A model generated the notes under the pieces. It was given only the letters and a program-made list of their open reading frames with translations. It ran no database searches and was not told the origin of the DNA. From Selaginella tamariscina (taxonomy: Eukaryota > Streptophyta > Lycopodiopsida > Selaginellales > Selaginellaceae): a stretch of 64,000 nucleotides of DNA. The translations under genes were made by a program, and so were the position numbers. Below, one piece after another: positions 11,043 to 22,445 of the stretch. Position 1 is the first letter of the stretch. Each line of letters opens with the position of its first letter. Location: positions 29,780 through 93,779 of the forward strand of contig PUQB01000811.1 of the NCBI GenBank assembly GCA_003024785.1. Direction: 5' to 3'.

Positions 11043-14000
11043 GAGCCGCGAAGTTGGACGTAGGTGCAGGCTCCATTGGTGCTGCTCATACCATTCCATC
11101 ACTTAAGTTTCCTGTACACATTCATTTTAATAATCGATAGCTCAAGGGGTTTGCCCTGTTAGACACTAGTGCAAATGCATGCTTCATGGATGACATTTTT
11201 GCAACTTAACATGGCATCTCGGTGGTGAAGTTGAAGCGTGCAGTTCCTGTAGAAGTGGCCGATGGGCATTTAATTGCTTCTGGCGCAGTTACCCATGCTA
11301 CCGAACCTCTCTCCTGCAGTCATGGCACATTCAACTATACAATTTCCTTCAACTTGATCAAGACTCGGTTGACTCCCGTCATTTTGGGCATGCCATTTCA
11401 TTGTTGCAAATCCACAGATCGACTGGAGGTCTAGGACGCTCACGTTTTCCTCTCCGACAACTAGGATCAATCCTGTACCTTCCTGTGTGCAGGATACATC
11501 CTTAGTATCTGAGGCATAGCTATAGGATTGACCGTGCCTGTTCCTGTACCAGTGTTGAAGACTCCTCCTCGACAGGATTCACCTCATGTCAGTTCCTCAG
11601 CACATCCGCAGGCTCTCTCCACTCCTGTAAGTTTGCGGTTCCTGTACAGGGTTCTTCCAATCCTGTATCAGTGTCGAAGGTTCCTCCTCAACAGGATCCA
11701 CCTCCTGTTGATTCGTCAGCACATTCGCAGGCTTTCCCACTCCTGCGCAACCACGGACTCCTGTACAGGATTCTTCCAATCCTGTACACTCATCAACCCA
11801 CACAGGTTTTTTCCAATCCTGCCTCTTTCTGTTACCCTGCTTCTGTTCCACCCCCAAGATCCTTCCTCTTTTTCAGTCACAGCTCCCTCCTTCTCCTCTC
11901 CGAGTTCTTACCACTACCATGCATGAACTCGCCACTGATCCTGCTCCTTTCCACCTTTTTGCCTTTCAAGTAACTCCTACGTCCTCTTCTACCTTTCCTG
12001 TATCCGACTCTCCTGTTTTTCAATCTCCTTCTCCTACTCCTTCTCCTTCTCTCCTCTTCCCTACCATCCAAGTACCACGACTTTAAGGACGTTTTGACAA
12101 GCACAAGGCTGCAGTTCTTCCTGTTCACAGGTCCTACGACTGTCCTATTGATCTTGCGGAAGGAAAGACTCCACCTTCGGACCGATTTATGCATTGTCAC
12201 CCACAGAGTTGGAGGTTCTTCGTCAGTACATCGAGGACAACTTGGCATCCGGCTTCATTCGTCACTCAAAGTCCCCTGCAGGAGCGCCTATCTTCTTTGT
12301 CAAGAAGAAGGATGGGAGTTTACGTTTGGTTGTGGACTACAGGGGTTTGAATAAAGTCACCATTCGAATCGGTACCCGTTGCCATTGATCTTGGAACTTC
12401 TCGATCGGCTGCGAGGAGCAAGGGTGTTCACGAAGATCGACTTACGAGGGGCCTACAACCTTGTACGGATTCGTTCAGGCGATGAGTGAAACTGCCTTTC
12501 GTACAAGGTATGGACACTTCGATACATGGTGATGCCCTTCGGCCTTACCAATGCCCCAGCCGTGTTCCAACACATGGTGAACGACATCTTTCGTGACTTC
12601 TTGGACCAGTTTGTGGTGATCTACCTCGACGACATTTTGATTTTCTCCAAGGACCAGGCGGCACATGACAAGCATGTACGATTTCTACAGCGGCTTCGCG
12701 AGCATGGCCTGTATGCGAAGTTGGAGAAGTGTTTTTTCGATAGGGATTCTGTGGAGTTCTTGGGCTACATGTCTCTCCTGCTGGCGTTTCCATGGACATG
12801 CACAAGGTGAAGACCATCGTGGAGTGGGAGAGGCCCAAGTCTGTACGAGATGTACAATGTTTCCTTGGCTTTGCAAACTTCTACAGGCGTTCATACAGGA
12901 CTTCTCCAAGCGTTGTACTTTCCACTCACAACTCACCAAGCGCACAGGGTTTTCTTGGTCTGACAAACGAAACGCATTCACAACACTCAAGGACGTTCAC
13001 GACAGCTCCGATTTTAGCAATCCTGACCTTCTCGTCCTTTTTCGTTGAAGCAGATGCCTCGGATTTTGCAGTAGGATCCGTCCTATCACAAGTTGGAGAA
13101 GACAAGTTGCTTCATCCTGTAGCTTTTCACTCTCGTAAGTTCCTTATGCGGAGATCAATTACGAGATTCATGACAAGGAACTCAAGGCCATTGTGGATTC
13201 GTTGAGGAGTGGCGGCATTTCCTGGAAGGTGCTGCACATCCTGTACAAGTTCTTACGGATCACAAGAACCTGGAGTATTTCAAACGGCTCGAGTTCTCAG
13301 TCGGCGACAGGCTAGGTGGGCGGAGTTCCTATCACGTTTTGATTTCATCGTCTACAGGCCCGGTTTTCGGAATGGCAAGGCGGACGCATTGTCTAGGCGC
13401 TCTTACCTTGCACCAACCCGGGCGATCCTGCATATGACTGTCAAAGGCAAGTGTTGTTGGGTCCTGATCGATTCCGGCTTGCGGCACTACAGGTTCATCA
13501 GGCTCCAGCAAATTCAACACTCCTACAGGACATCCGTTCGCAGTTGGCTACAGACGACTTGGCAAAGAATGTGTTCTCACACATTCATCCTGACGTTGCA
13601 AGTTCCTCTTCCTCCAGTTCCCGTCAGACTACAACCTGTTCCATACAGGATGGACTCCTGTACCGGGAAGGTCTCCTGTACGTTCCTGTTGGTATTTCAG
13701 GACTCGTGTGGTACAGGATTGTCATGATACCCCGGCTACAGGACATTTTGGTGTGGCCAAGACAGTGGAGTTGGTGACTCGCAACTATTGGTGGCCTGGG
13801 TTGCGAGGTTTTGTGGAAAGTTTGTACGGAGTTGTGACACTTGTAACAGGTCGAAGATGCCTCATCATGCACCCTCTGGTCTTCTTCGTCCTCTTCCTGT
13901 TCCTTCTGCTCCTTGGAGATCCATTTCTATGGATTTCCTCACAGATCTTCCTCCTTCTCGTGGATTCGATGCAGTTCTTGTGGTGGTTGACCGTTTCACC

Positions 14001-14813
14001 AAGCAGGCTCATTTCCTACCCTGCAACAAGACAGCTACAGGTCAGACAACTGCTGAGTTGGTGATCCGTGAGGTGTTCCGACATCATGGTCTTCCTGAGA
14101 GCATTGTTTCCGATCGAGGTCCACAATTCATGTCCAAGTTTTGGCGAGAGCTTCTTCGGAGTCTACAGGTTAAAGCGGATCTTTCTTCAGGATATCACCC
14201 GCAAACTGATGGGCAGTCCGAACGCACAATTCAGACCTTGGAACAGTTTTTGCTTCATCAGTTACCAGCAGGACAACTGGTTGGACCTTCTTCCAATGGC
14301 GGAGTTTGCCTACAACAACTCCGTTCACGCATCTACAGGACAGACACCTTTCTTTGCTCTTACAGGCCACCATCCACGTTTTGACTTTGCTCCTCCCGCT
14401 TCTCCTTCTTCCGCTCCTGCAGTACAGGATCGTCTCCAGCATCTTCGTCAGGTACAGGATGATCTCCAGGTTCATCTTCAGCAGGCACAGGAACGATACA
14501 AGCATCATGCTGATGCTCACCGTCAGCCGGCACCTGCATACAAGATTGGTGATCTCGTGTGGCTTCTTCGTCGACACATTCGCACCAACAGGCCTTCTTC
14601 TAAGTTGGATTTTCAACGATTGGGCCCTTACAGGATGTGGCGGAGGTAAATCCTGTAGCTTTCCGACTCGAGTTACCATCCACGGTGAAACTTCATCCTG
14701 TGTTTCACACCTCCTTGTTGGAGCCGTATCATCCTTCTTCTCTTCCGGTCGTGCTTCTTCTCCTCCCCCTCCTGTGGTCATTGACATGAACCTGAGTTAC
14801 AAAGTTGCCAGCC
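11043..14813 (+). pseudogene. pol of element A (PR-RT-RH-IN-partial chromodomain)
   Basis: Pol homology in order: a protease region from about 11045 (the LDTGA signature is changed to LDTSA); a proline-rich linker at 11520-12070, dense in CCTGTA motifs; RT at about 12090-12900 with [11 protein letters not shown] near 12625; RNase H with [14 protein letters not shown] near 13050; an integrase zinc region near 13720-13870; the integrase core with SDRGPQF near 14110 and GYHPQTDGQSERTIQTL near 14190; and the start of a chromodomain at the end. The frame shifts many times. Integrase residues 13788-14384 form the longest clean stretch. Confidence 0.85.
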
Positions 14814-17800
14814 ACTTGGACATGAATTGTGGACCTCGATCGGAAACAATGCTCTCAGGAAGACCATGATGTCGGAACACCTCACGGATCACCAACTCAC
14901 AGTTGTCTGACCTGTAGCTGTCTTGTTGCAGGGTAGGAAATGAGCCTGCTTGGTGAAACGGTCAACCACCACAAGAACTGCATCGAATCCACGAGAAGGA
15001 GGAAGATCTGTGAGGAAATCCATAGAAATGGATCTCCAAGGAGCAGAAGGAACAGGAAGAGGACGAAGAAGACCAGAGGGTGCATGATGAGGCATCTTCG
15101 ACCTGTTACAAGTGTCACAACTCCGTACAAACCTTTCCACAAAACCTCGCAACCCAGGCCACCAATAGTTGCGAGTCACCAACTCCACTGTCTTGGCCAC
15201 ACCAAAATGTCCTGTAGCCGGGGTATCATGACAATCCTGTACCACACGAGTCCTGAAATACCAACAGGAACGTACAGGAGACCTTCCCGGTACAGGAGTC
15301 CATCCTGTATGGAACAACTTGTAGTCTGAACGGGAACTGGAGGAAGAGGAACTTGCAATGTCAGGATGAATGTGTGAGAACACATTCTTTGCCAAGTCGT
15401 CTGTAGCCAACTGCGAACGGATGTCCTGTAGGAGTGTTGAATTTGCTGGAGCCTGATGAACCTGTAGTGCCACAAGCCGGAATCGATCAGGACCCAACAA
15501 CACTTGTCTTTGACAGTCATATGCAGGATCGCCCGGGATTGGTGCAAGGTAAGAGCGCCTAGACAATGCGTCCGCCTTGCCATTCCGAAAACCGGGCCTG
15601 TAGACGAATGAAATCAAAACGTGATAGGAACTCGCCCACCTAGCCTGTCGCCGACTGAGAACTCGAGCCGTTTGAAATACTCCAGGTTCTTGTGATCCGT
15701 AAGAACTTGTACAGGATGTGCAGCACCTTCCAGGAAATGCCGCCACTCCTCGAACGAATCCACAATGGCCTTGAGTTCCTTGTCATGAATCTCGTAATTG
15801 ATCTCCGCAAAGGAACTTACGAGAGTGAAAAGCTACAGGATGAAGCAACTTGTCTTCTCCAACTTGATAGGACGGATCCTACTGCAAAATCCGAGGCATC
15901 TGCTTCAACGAAGAAAGGACGAGAAGGGTCAGGATGTGCTAAAATCGGAGCTGTCGTGAAGGCGTCCTTGAGTGTTGTGAATGCATGTTCCGCCTTGTCG
16001 GACCAAGAGAAAACCCTGTGCGCTTGGTGAGTTCCGTGAGTGGAAGTACACGCTTGGAGAAGTCCTGTATGAACCGCCTGTAGAAGTTTGCAAAGCCAAG
16101 GAAACATTGTACATCTCGTACAGACTTGGGCCTCTCCCACTCCACGATGGTCTTCACCTTGTGCATGTCCATGGAAACGCCAGCAGGAGAGACGATGTAG
16201 CCCAAGAACTCCACAAATCCCTATCGAAAAAACACTTCTCCAACTTCGCATACAGGCCATGCTCACGAAGCCGCTGTAGAACTAATCGTACATGCTTGTC
16301 ATGTGCCGCCTGGTCCTTGGAGAAAATCAAAATGTCGTCGAGGTAGATCACCACAAACTGGTCCAAGAAGTCACGAAAGATGTCGTTCACCATGTGTTGG
16401 AACACGGCTGGGGCATTGGTAAGGCCGAAAGGCTGTGTACTCGAAATGTCCATACCTTGTACGAAAGGCAGTCTTCCACTCATCTGGACGAATCCGTACA
16501 AGGTTGTAGGCCCCTCGTAAGTCGATCTTCGTGAACACCTTTGCTCCTCGCAGCCGATCGAGAAGTTCCGGGATCAATGGCAACGGGTACCGATTCCGAA
16601 TGGTGACTTGATTCAAACCCCTGTAGTCCACAACCAAACGTCTCCCATCCTTCTTCTTGACAAAGAAAGATAGGCGCTCCTGCAGGGGACTTTGAGTGAC
16701 GAATGAAGCCGGATGCCAAGTTGTCCTCGATGTACTGACGAAGAACCTCCAACTCTGTGGGTGACAATGCATAAATCGGTCCGAACGGTGGAGTCTTTCC
16801 TTCCGCAAGATCAATAGGACAGTCGTAGGACCTGTGAACAGGAAGAACTGCAGCCTTGTGCTTGTCAAAAACGTCCTTAAAGTCGTGGTACTTGGATGGT
16901 AGGAAGAAGGAGGAGAAGGAGAAGGAGTAGGAGAAGGAGATTGAAAAACAGGAAGTCGGATACAGGAAAGGTAGAAGAGGACGTAGGAGTTACTTGAAAG
17001 GCAAAAAGGTGGAAAAGCAGGATCAGTGGCGAGTTCATGCATGGTAGTGGTAAGAACTCGGAGAGGAGAAGGAGGGAGCTGTGACTGAAAAAGAGGAAGG
17101 ATCTTGGGGGTGGAACAGAAGCAGAGTAACAGAAAGAGGAGGATTGGAAAAACCTGTGTGGATGTTGACGAGTGTACAGGATTGGAAGAATCCTGTACAG
17201 AGTCCGTGGTTGCGCAGGAGTGGGAAAGCCTGCAATGTGCTGAACAATCAACAGGAGGTGGATCCTGTTGAGGAGGAACCTTCGACACTGATACAGGATT
17301 GGAAGAACCCTACAGGAACGCAAACTTACAGGAGTGGAGAGAGCCTGCGGATGTGCTGAGGAACTGACATGAGGTGAATCCTGTCGAGGAGGAGTCTTCA
17401 ACACTGGTACAGGAATAGGCACGGTCAATCCTGTAGCTTGTACTGCTCAGATACTAAGGATGTATCCTGCACACAGGAAGGTACAGGATTGATCCTAGCT
17501 TCGGAGAGGAAAACGTGAGCGTCCTAGACCTCCAGTCGATCTGCGGATTTGCAACAACGAACCATGGCATGCCCAAAATGATGGGAGTCAACCGAGTCTT
17601 GATCAAGTTGAAGGAAATTGAAGTTGAATGTGCCATGACTGCAGGAGAGAGGTTCGGTAGCATGGGTAACTGCGCCAAAGCAATCAGACGCCATCGGCCA
17701 CCTCTACAGGAACTGCAGCTTCAACTTCACCACCGAAATGCCATGTTGAGTTGCAAAATGTCATCCATGAAGCATGCATTTGCACCAGTGTCTAACAGGC

Positions 17801-17910
17801 AAACTCCTTGAGCTCTCGATTATTAAAATGAATGTGTACAGGAAACTTAAGTGATGGAATGGTATGAGCAGCACCAATGGAGCCTGCACCTACGTCCAAC
17901 TTCGCGGCTC
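14814..17910 (-). pseudogene. pol of element B (PR-RT-RH-partial IN)
   Basis: Read on the minus strand: protease homology from about 17900 to 17460; a proline-rich linker; RT at about 16870-16150, including the [11 protein letters not shown] motif near 16335; RNase H with [14 protein letters not shown] near 15890; and integrase from about 15230, with the HHCC zinc region and the first catalytic aspartate region (ISMDFLTDLPP) in a long open stretch at 15746-14889. The second half of the integrase and the chromodomain are missing. Several frameshifts. Confidence 0.85.
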
Positions 17911-18879
17911 CTAGACGAAGTGGACATTGGAGTTTTCCGACTGAACTTCAGCTTCAACTTCACGCGTCTTGAAGTTCCTGGCTTTAATAGGACAATCTGC
18001 CACCTTGTGTCCTGCTCCACCACAATACAAGCACAGGTTCTCACTGCGGCGACGTTGCTTCTCAGCAGCGGAAAGAGAGCCACGCTTGGATTTCTCAACC
18101 TCCATAGGAACTACTCCAGAAGGTGGTGCAGGAACATGTACCACAGCTGCAGGATTGGTTTGCAGGAACTGCTGACGGGATCTTTCCTGACGACGCTCGA
18201 ACAAACGGTTGTCGCAACGAACAGCTTGTTGCATGATCTCCGCTAATGTTTGGGCATCCGGTAACGTAAGGAGAAGGTCCTTCACGTCATCCCTCAACCC
18301 AAAACGGAAGTGTTGATCAATGCAGTCTCGTCCCATGGAATGTTCGTGCAAAGTTGCTGAAATTCGGATGCATAGACGGAAGCTGGTCGGGATCCTTGAG
18401 TGAGCTTCCGTAACTTCGTGCATGCAGAACGGTACTTATCAGGATCTCCAAAACAGGCTTCAAAGGCAGCCACGAAACCTTCAAAGTCTTCCATCAATGG
18501 GTCGTCACGCTCCAGCAAGGGGCAACCCAAGCCCGTGGAGATCCACTTAGTAAGGATGCCAAAAGACCCACCTTTTGAGCATCAGTCGAGTAGCGCGTGG
18601 TTGCATGCGGATCAAGAGCCGGATCTGATTCAGGAAACCTTGGAAATCGGCACGATTGCCACTGAACTTTTCTGGCATGCTAACCTTTGGCTCCGAAGAA
18701 AAGTTCGATGAAGAGGGAACCACCGATGCCTGAGAGAGAGCCTGCAGCAGCCTTGGAGGATGCATCAGCAGCTGCATGCGCCGCATTGGTGGAACCTTGC
18801 AGATCGGTGACCACTTGGCGCAAAGTGGCCAGCTCATGCAAACATTTGGTGCTCGTTGAAAGCGCTCAAAATCAGCCAT
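17911..18879 (-). pseudogene. gag of element B
   Basis: It starts MADFERFQ at 18879 and ends NVHFV-stop at 17913-17911. It holds the zinc knuckle CLYCGGAGHKVADC. Frame changes occur around 18550-18700 and 18300. The last 170 codons are open. GGAAAAC (17938-17932) precedes the stop. Pol continues in the -1 frame, as in A and C. Confidence 0.8.
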
Positions 18880-18962
18880 GATCTATGAAAGAAAAAGGAG
18901 GAAAACGAAGGAAAAGAATCAAGAAGAAAAAAAAGTAGCTGGAAAATGGAGAGCTATGAAAG

Positions 18963-18975
18963 CAGTTACTATCAA
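18963..18975 (-). promoter_or_regulatory. Primer-binding site of B, self-priming type
   Basis: TTGATAGTAACTG on the minus strand, two bases past the LTR. It is the exact complement of the LTR stretch at 19335-19347, which lies 30 nt after the TATA box. No tRNA-type TGG is present. Confidence 0.7.
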
Positions 18976-18977
18976 AC

Positions 18978-19642
18978 TGTCAAGCCACGATCCAGGAAAC
19001 TGAAGAGAGCACTGTCAAGCCACGATTCAAGAAACAGGAAGAGACAGGATTTAAGAACATGAAGGCTTGACTCATGGAGCAGGACTGAGAGCAGGACAAG
19101 AACTAGGAACATGAACAGGAACAGGACGGATCCAGGAGCAAGACAGGATCAGGATAGGATCCGGGAGCAAGACAGGAAGGTGCAGAATAGGATCCAGGAA
19201 TAAGACAGAAACATGACAGGATCCGGGAACAAGACAGGAGCAGGACAGGATCCAGGAGCAGGACAGGAAACATGAGCGAGACAGGAGCAGGACAGGAAAC
19301 AAGACAAGACAGATTAATCGTAGTAAGACTAGTGTTGATAGTAACTGATTGTACAACAATTAGGTCGGAGCTTTTATGCTCACAACTCCAAGAGCTAATC
19401 TAGGCATGAGTGTTAAAAGTGGTTGCATGCATGCAAAGTGACTGCATGCATGCAGAGGCTAAGATGAGTCCACATGTCCCTTATCCTCTAGGCATATCAT
19501 AGGAATATCCTGCAACTGTATCTTGTAGGAATATCTTGCAACTGTATCCTGTGTCCGGAATCCTAGTAGGAATATCCTGTAGGAAAGTCCTGCAACCCGT
19601 ATCATGTACCCGGAAACCTGTATCCTGTATCGGGTTGTGACA
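18978..19642 (-). repeat. 5' LTR of element B
   Basis: A 665-bp LTR that starts (minus strand) TGTCACAACCCGATACAGG and ends TTGACA at 18978. A short tandem duplication of the LTR 3' end (18978-19035) makes it longer than its relatives. It carries ttttat (TATA box on the minus strand) at 19372-19377, TGCATGCATGCA boxes at 19424-19435 and 19443-19454, and the priming complement at 19335-19347. Confidence 0.9.
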
Positions 19643-19993
19643 TATGGTATGACTTGGCCACTCAAACCCTTAGGGGTTAGTCGTGGTTCAGGGTACCCCT
19701 TGCCACCCTAAAGAGATTATACTCTCGGATGAGGGTGATTTTTCAAGTGCCGATGCCTTAACTCTATCACGGGGGTATGTGTGAGACACATCTCCTTTGT
19801 GGGTTAGGGCATGAGCCTATCTAGGTCTATTGGACAGGATCCTAAAATCTACTCGGGTTATTCTCTAGGGTTCGAGGATGGTCATTTTAGGGGACTTAGG
19901 GTAGGACTCTGAGTCTTCTACCTAATTGGGCATTTAGTTAAACTCTTGGGTCATCTTAGAAAACTTAGCATTGCTCACACAAGGTGATGATGC
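19643..19993 (+). mobile_element. LTR-2 copy 2, right part
   Basis: It continues the LTR-2 consensus after the A/B block (…CTTGGCCACTCAAACCC…) until about GATGATGC, where family similarity stops short of the usual CTCTGACA terminus. Gag-like coding sequence starts 25 bp further on. Confidence 0.7.
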
Positions 19994-20017
19994 TAGTATG
20001 TACACAAGTTCGAGCAG

Positions 20018-21500
20018 TTGTGCAAGTTGAAAAGCATAAGTGACAACCACAAGAAGCTGAGCACATTCACATGCACTCTAGAGAAGAAGGCACACACCTG
20101 GTGGATGCGATTCCATGAAGCAAAAGAAGAGCTCACTGGAGACCATGCAGAGAGCATTCCTAGACACCTTCCTAGAGGTGAAGAGCGAGGAAGAGATAAT
20201 CCATAAGCTAGCTAACTTGAAGCAAAAAGTAAGATCCGTCAACAATACATGGTCTACATGAAATACATCGCCCAATTGAGGGATCCCCTCATTGACCTAA
20301 CCAAGAAGATGTAGTATCCGAAGGATTTCGACCGAAGATTCAGAAGTGGATTGGGCTGGATAACAACGAATGTTTGATAAGCTACTCTGGTACGCCAAGA
20401 AGGCAGAACAATGGGAAGCTGAGGCACTAAGGAAAATGCAGAACAAGTCCAATGTAGAAGGGCAAACAACACCCCTAAGGACAAGGAGACCCTCTTGGAC
20501 ACAAGAAAGGAACAACACTTGAGAATCAAGGAACATGGACATCTACTATGAGGAGAGGAGAGGCCCACAAGGCCGTAGCCCAGAAGGAGGACTTGACCGT
20601 AATCCTCGCCCAACTAGAATATATAGTGCGTGGGGACAAGTATCGCAAGGTGTTAATGTCTGGGGATCTCACATCATAGATGACTGCTACCAATTGACCG
20701 AGCTCATCAGCAACACACTACCCCAAGTAACCTCCTTGGTCGTTGAGTGGAGGTCAGGCGAAGATGCAAACAACCACAGGGACCATTGGCATAGGGCCAG
20801 CAGCAATGGTTAACCCCACCAAAGGTCACGATCAAGGGAGCTCAATCGAAGGTCATTGCTCCCAAAAGTGACAACCATATCAATAGAGGTACGACAATCG
20901 GGATAGACGGATGAAACGCCATTGATGGTCTGCACTCTGTGCAGCGGGCACCACTCACTTTATCGATGCTTTGGATCTCGATGATCAAGCCTATGTTAGA
21001 AACACATGCACCGAGGTCCACAAAGGCCAGCCAAAAGACTGGCCACCCCCCCCAGCATCGGCCCTGGCACCACAAGCCAACCATGTAGCAATGTCACCAT
21101 TAGAATTGCAATGTTGGGTCATCATGAGGTCACAAGCCCAACAAATGGAAGGGACAAAACTACTGGTCGACCTTGAGGATGAAGATGACAGGAATCCATG
21201 AAGAAGGAAGTGGTGGTAGAACTCGTTGAGCTGGGACAGTCAGCCAGGAAGTGCGCCGAGGTGGGAACCGCTATGGAGCAAATAAGACTCATGCAAGGCC
21301 TAGAGTCAAGGGGAACAACCGGACTGCAAGAGGTCCTCGTAGGAAAAGAGTGAGAAACCAGGTGTTGATGACCCTAGGCAAACTACTCTTGCTATCCCCT
21401 GGGCTGTATGAAGTCCTCACCCGAGAACTGCACAAGCCTACTATAATCCCACCCAAGGTTGTGATGATAGCGATTGAGTATAGCTACCTTGGAATGTAAG
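20018..21500 (+). pseudogene. Retrotransposon gag remnant
   Basis: The frame at 20018-20206 reads KLSTFTCTLEKKAHTWWMRFHE, which fits the retrotransposon gag domain (the conserved A-x-x-WW region). At 20660-20720 the frame reads WGSHIIDDCYQLTELI. That resembles a zinc knuckle of the CWxCGxxGHxxxDCY type, with the first cysteines lost. Further on, basic residues and short frames continue to about 21500 with no clear protease or RT. It may be the internal part of the element whose LTR is copy 2 of LTR-2. Confidence 0.5.
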
Positions 21501-21729
21501 TTATCGGTCGTGGAGAAGGAAATTGCGATCTACCCACTATGGGGTTGGGCTGGGTAGTGAGGACATGGCCCAAGGATTGCCAACAAATAAATCTAGGCAT
21601 CTGGTTGACAGTGGTAGGTCTACCGTCAACATGGGCCAGCAAAGCGAACATGCGACAACCTTTTGAAGAGAGGAGCAAAGGATTGCAGCAAGAGGTCTAC
21701 AAACAATGCATGGATGGACAATGACCGGT

Positions 21730-22250
21730 GTCAAGCTGCACTAACAAATAGAGACAAGCGGCATGCAGTGCTAACATAGGCTAGATTAGATCGTCTAGAT
21801 CAACTATTGGGGCACAGAGGATGGCATGCGTGGGGAGGTGAATTAAGCTAGTTGATTGTACATGGAAGCTCAAAAGTTATCTAATAGGCGGATGACACCG
21901 AGGCACCCCATCAACCACTATATAAGCAAGAAGGCTGGGAATGGTGAGGGGTCCTTCCTTTCCTCTCTTCACTCTCACTCCTTAAAGGCTTAGTAAGGAT
22001 TCGGTTCATAGATAGGTCCACGGAGGGCCACATTGTATTTTGCATTGTAATCAATCCAAGCTTGTTAGCCAATCAAGTGGAGTCCCTCTCCTCTCTCTCT
22101 CTCTCCTTTAAAAGGAAGCTTGCTGACTACAAAGAAACACCGAATTAATTGTACAAGGACCATTGCAGCATCTGGGTAAAGGCCTCACCGAACACTTCCC
22201 AGCATCTCGGTACCTCCTGGACCCCTGACTTGGAACCCCAGGATTGGGCT
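21730..22250 (+). promoter_or_regulatory. LTR-like promoter segment
   Basis: It begins TGTCAAGCTGC at 21730 and contains CTATATAAGC near 21920, a pyrimidine-rich leader, and a TGTATTTTGCATTGTAATCAATC stretch. A (CT)n tract lies at 22085-22110. The composition resembles a plant LTR with TATA box and R region, but no second copy or clear end is seen in the window. Confidence 0.3.
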
Positions 22251-22321
22251 TTTGGCAATAGTGTCCTGGCAACCACCAAAACCATCTGAAGTCAATCCAC
22301 ATCTGGCCTACGGAGTCCCGA

Positions 22322-22445
22322 TGACCACGGACCTCTAGCCACCCTCTTAGAACCTCTAGCCATCCTCTTGGGACTTCTAGTTGTCCTCTTGTGGACCTCT
22401 GACCAACCTCCTAAGAACCTTTGGCCATCTCTCGGGACCCTCTTA
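22322..22445 (+). repeat. Minisatellite, about 23-bp units
   Basis: About five degenerate units of the type ACCTCTAGCCACCCTCTTAG in a row (CCTCTAGCCATCCTCTTGG, CTTCTAGTTGTCCTCTTG, CCTCTGACCAACCTCC, CCTTTGGCCATCTCTCGG). Confidence 0.6.

Larger units (their letters stand above)
9795..14813 (+). mobile_element. LTR-1 element A: chromovirus-type Ty3/gypsy, 3' truncated
   Basis: A plus-strand copy with LTR, primer site, gag and pol, ending inside the chromodomain at about 14813, where element B begins in the opposite orientation. Compared with element C it lacks about 350 bp of gag (near 10500) and has many small indels and stops. It therefore cannot encode intact proteins. There is no 3' LTR. 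The left flank is LTR-2 sequence. Confidence 0.9.
14814..19642 (-). mobile_element. LTR-1 element B: chromovirus-type, 3' truncated, inverted against A
   Basis: A minus-strand copy with its 5' LTR at 18978-19642, then gag and pol down to the integrase core, where it stops at 14814 exactly against the end of A. It corresponds to about 49211-53982 of element C. It is closely similar to C, differing mostly by single-base indels. The right flank is LTR-2 sequence. Confidence 0.9.

Noticed and set aside
9795-19642. A single intact element with two LTRs in inverted orientation inserted normally
   Set aside because: The flanks do not share a target duplication, and about 0.4 kb of LTR-2 is missing between them; both internal halves are truncated.
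21251-21499. Basic 82-codon frame as a separate gene
   Set aside because: It lies within the decayed gag-like region and has no start context or domain of its own.
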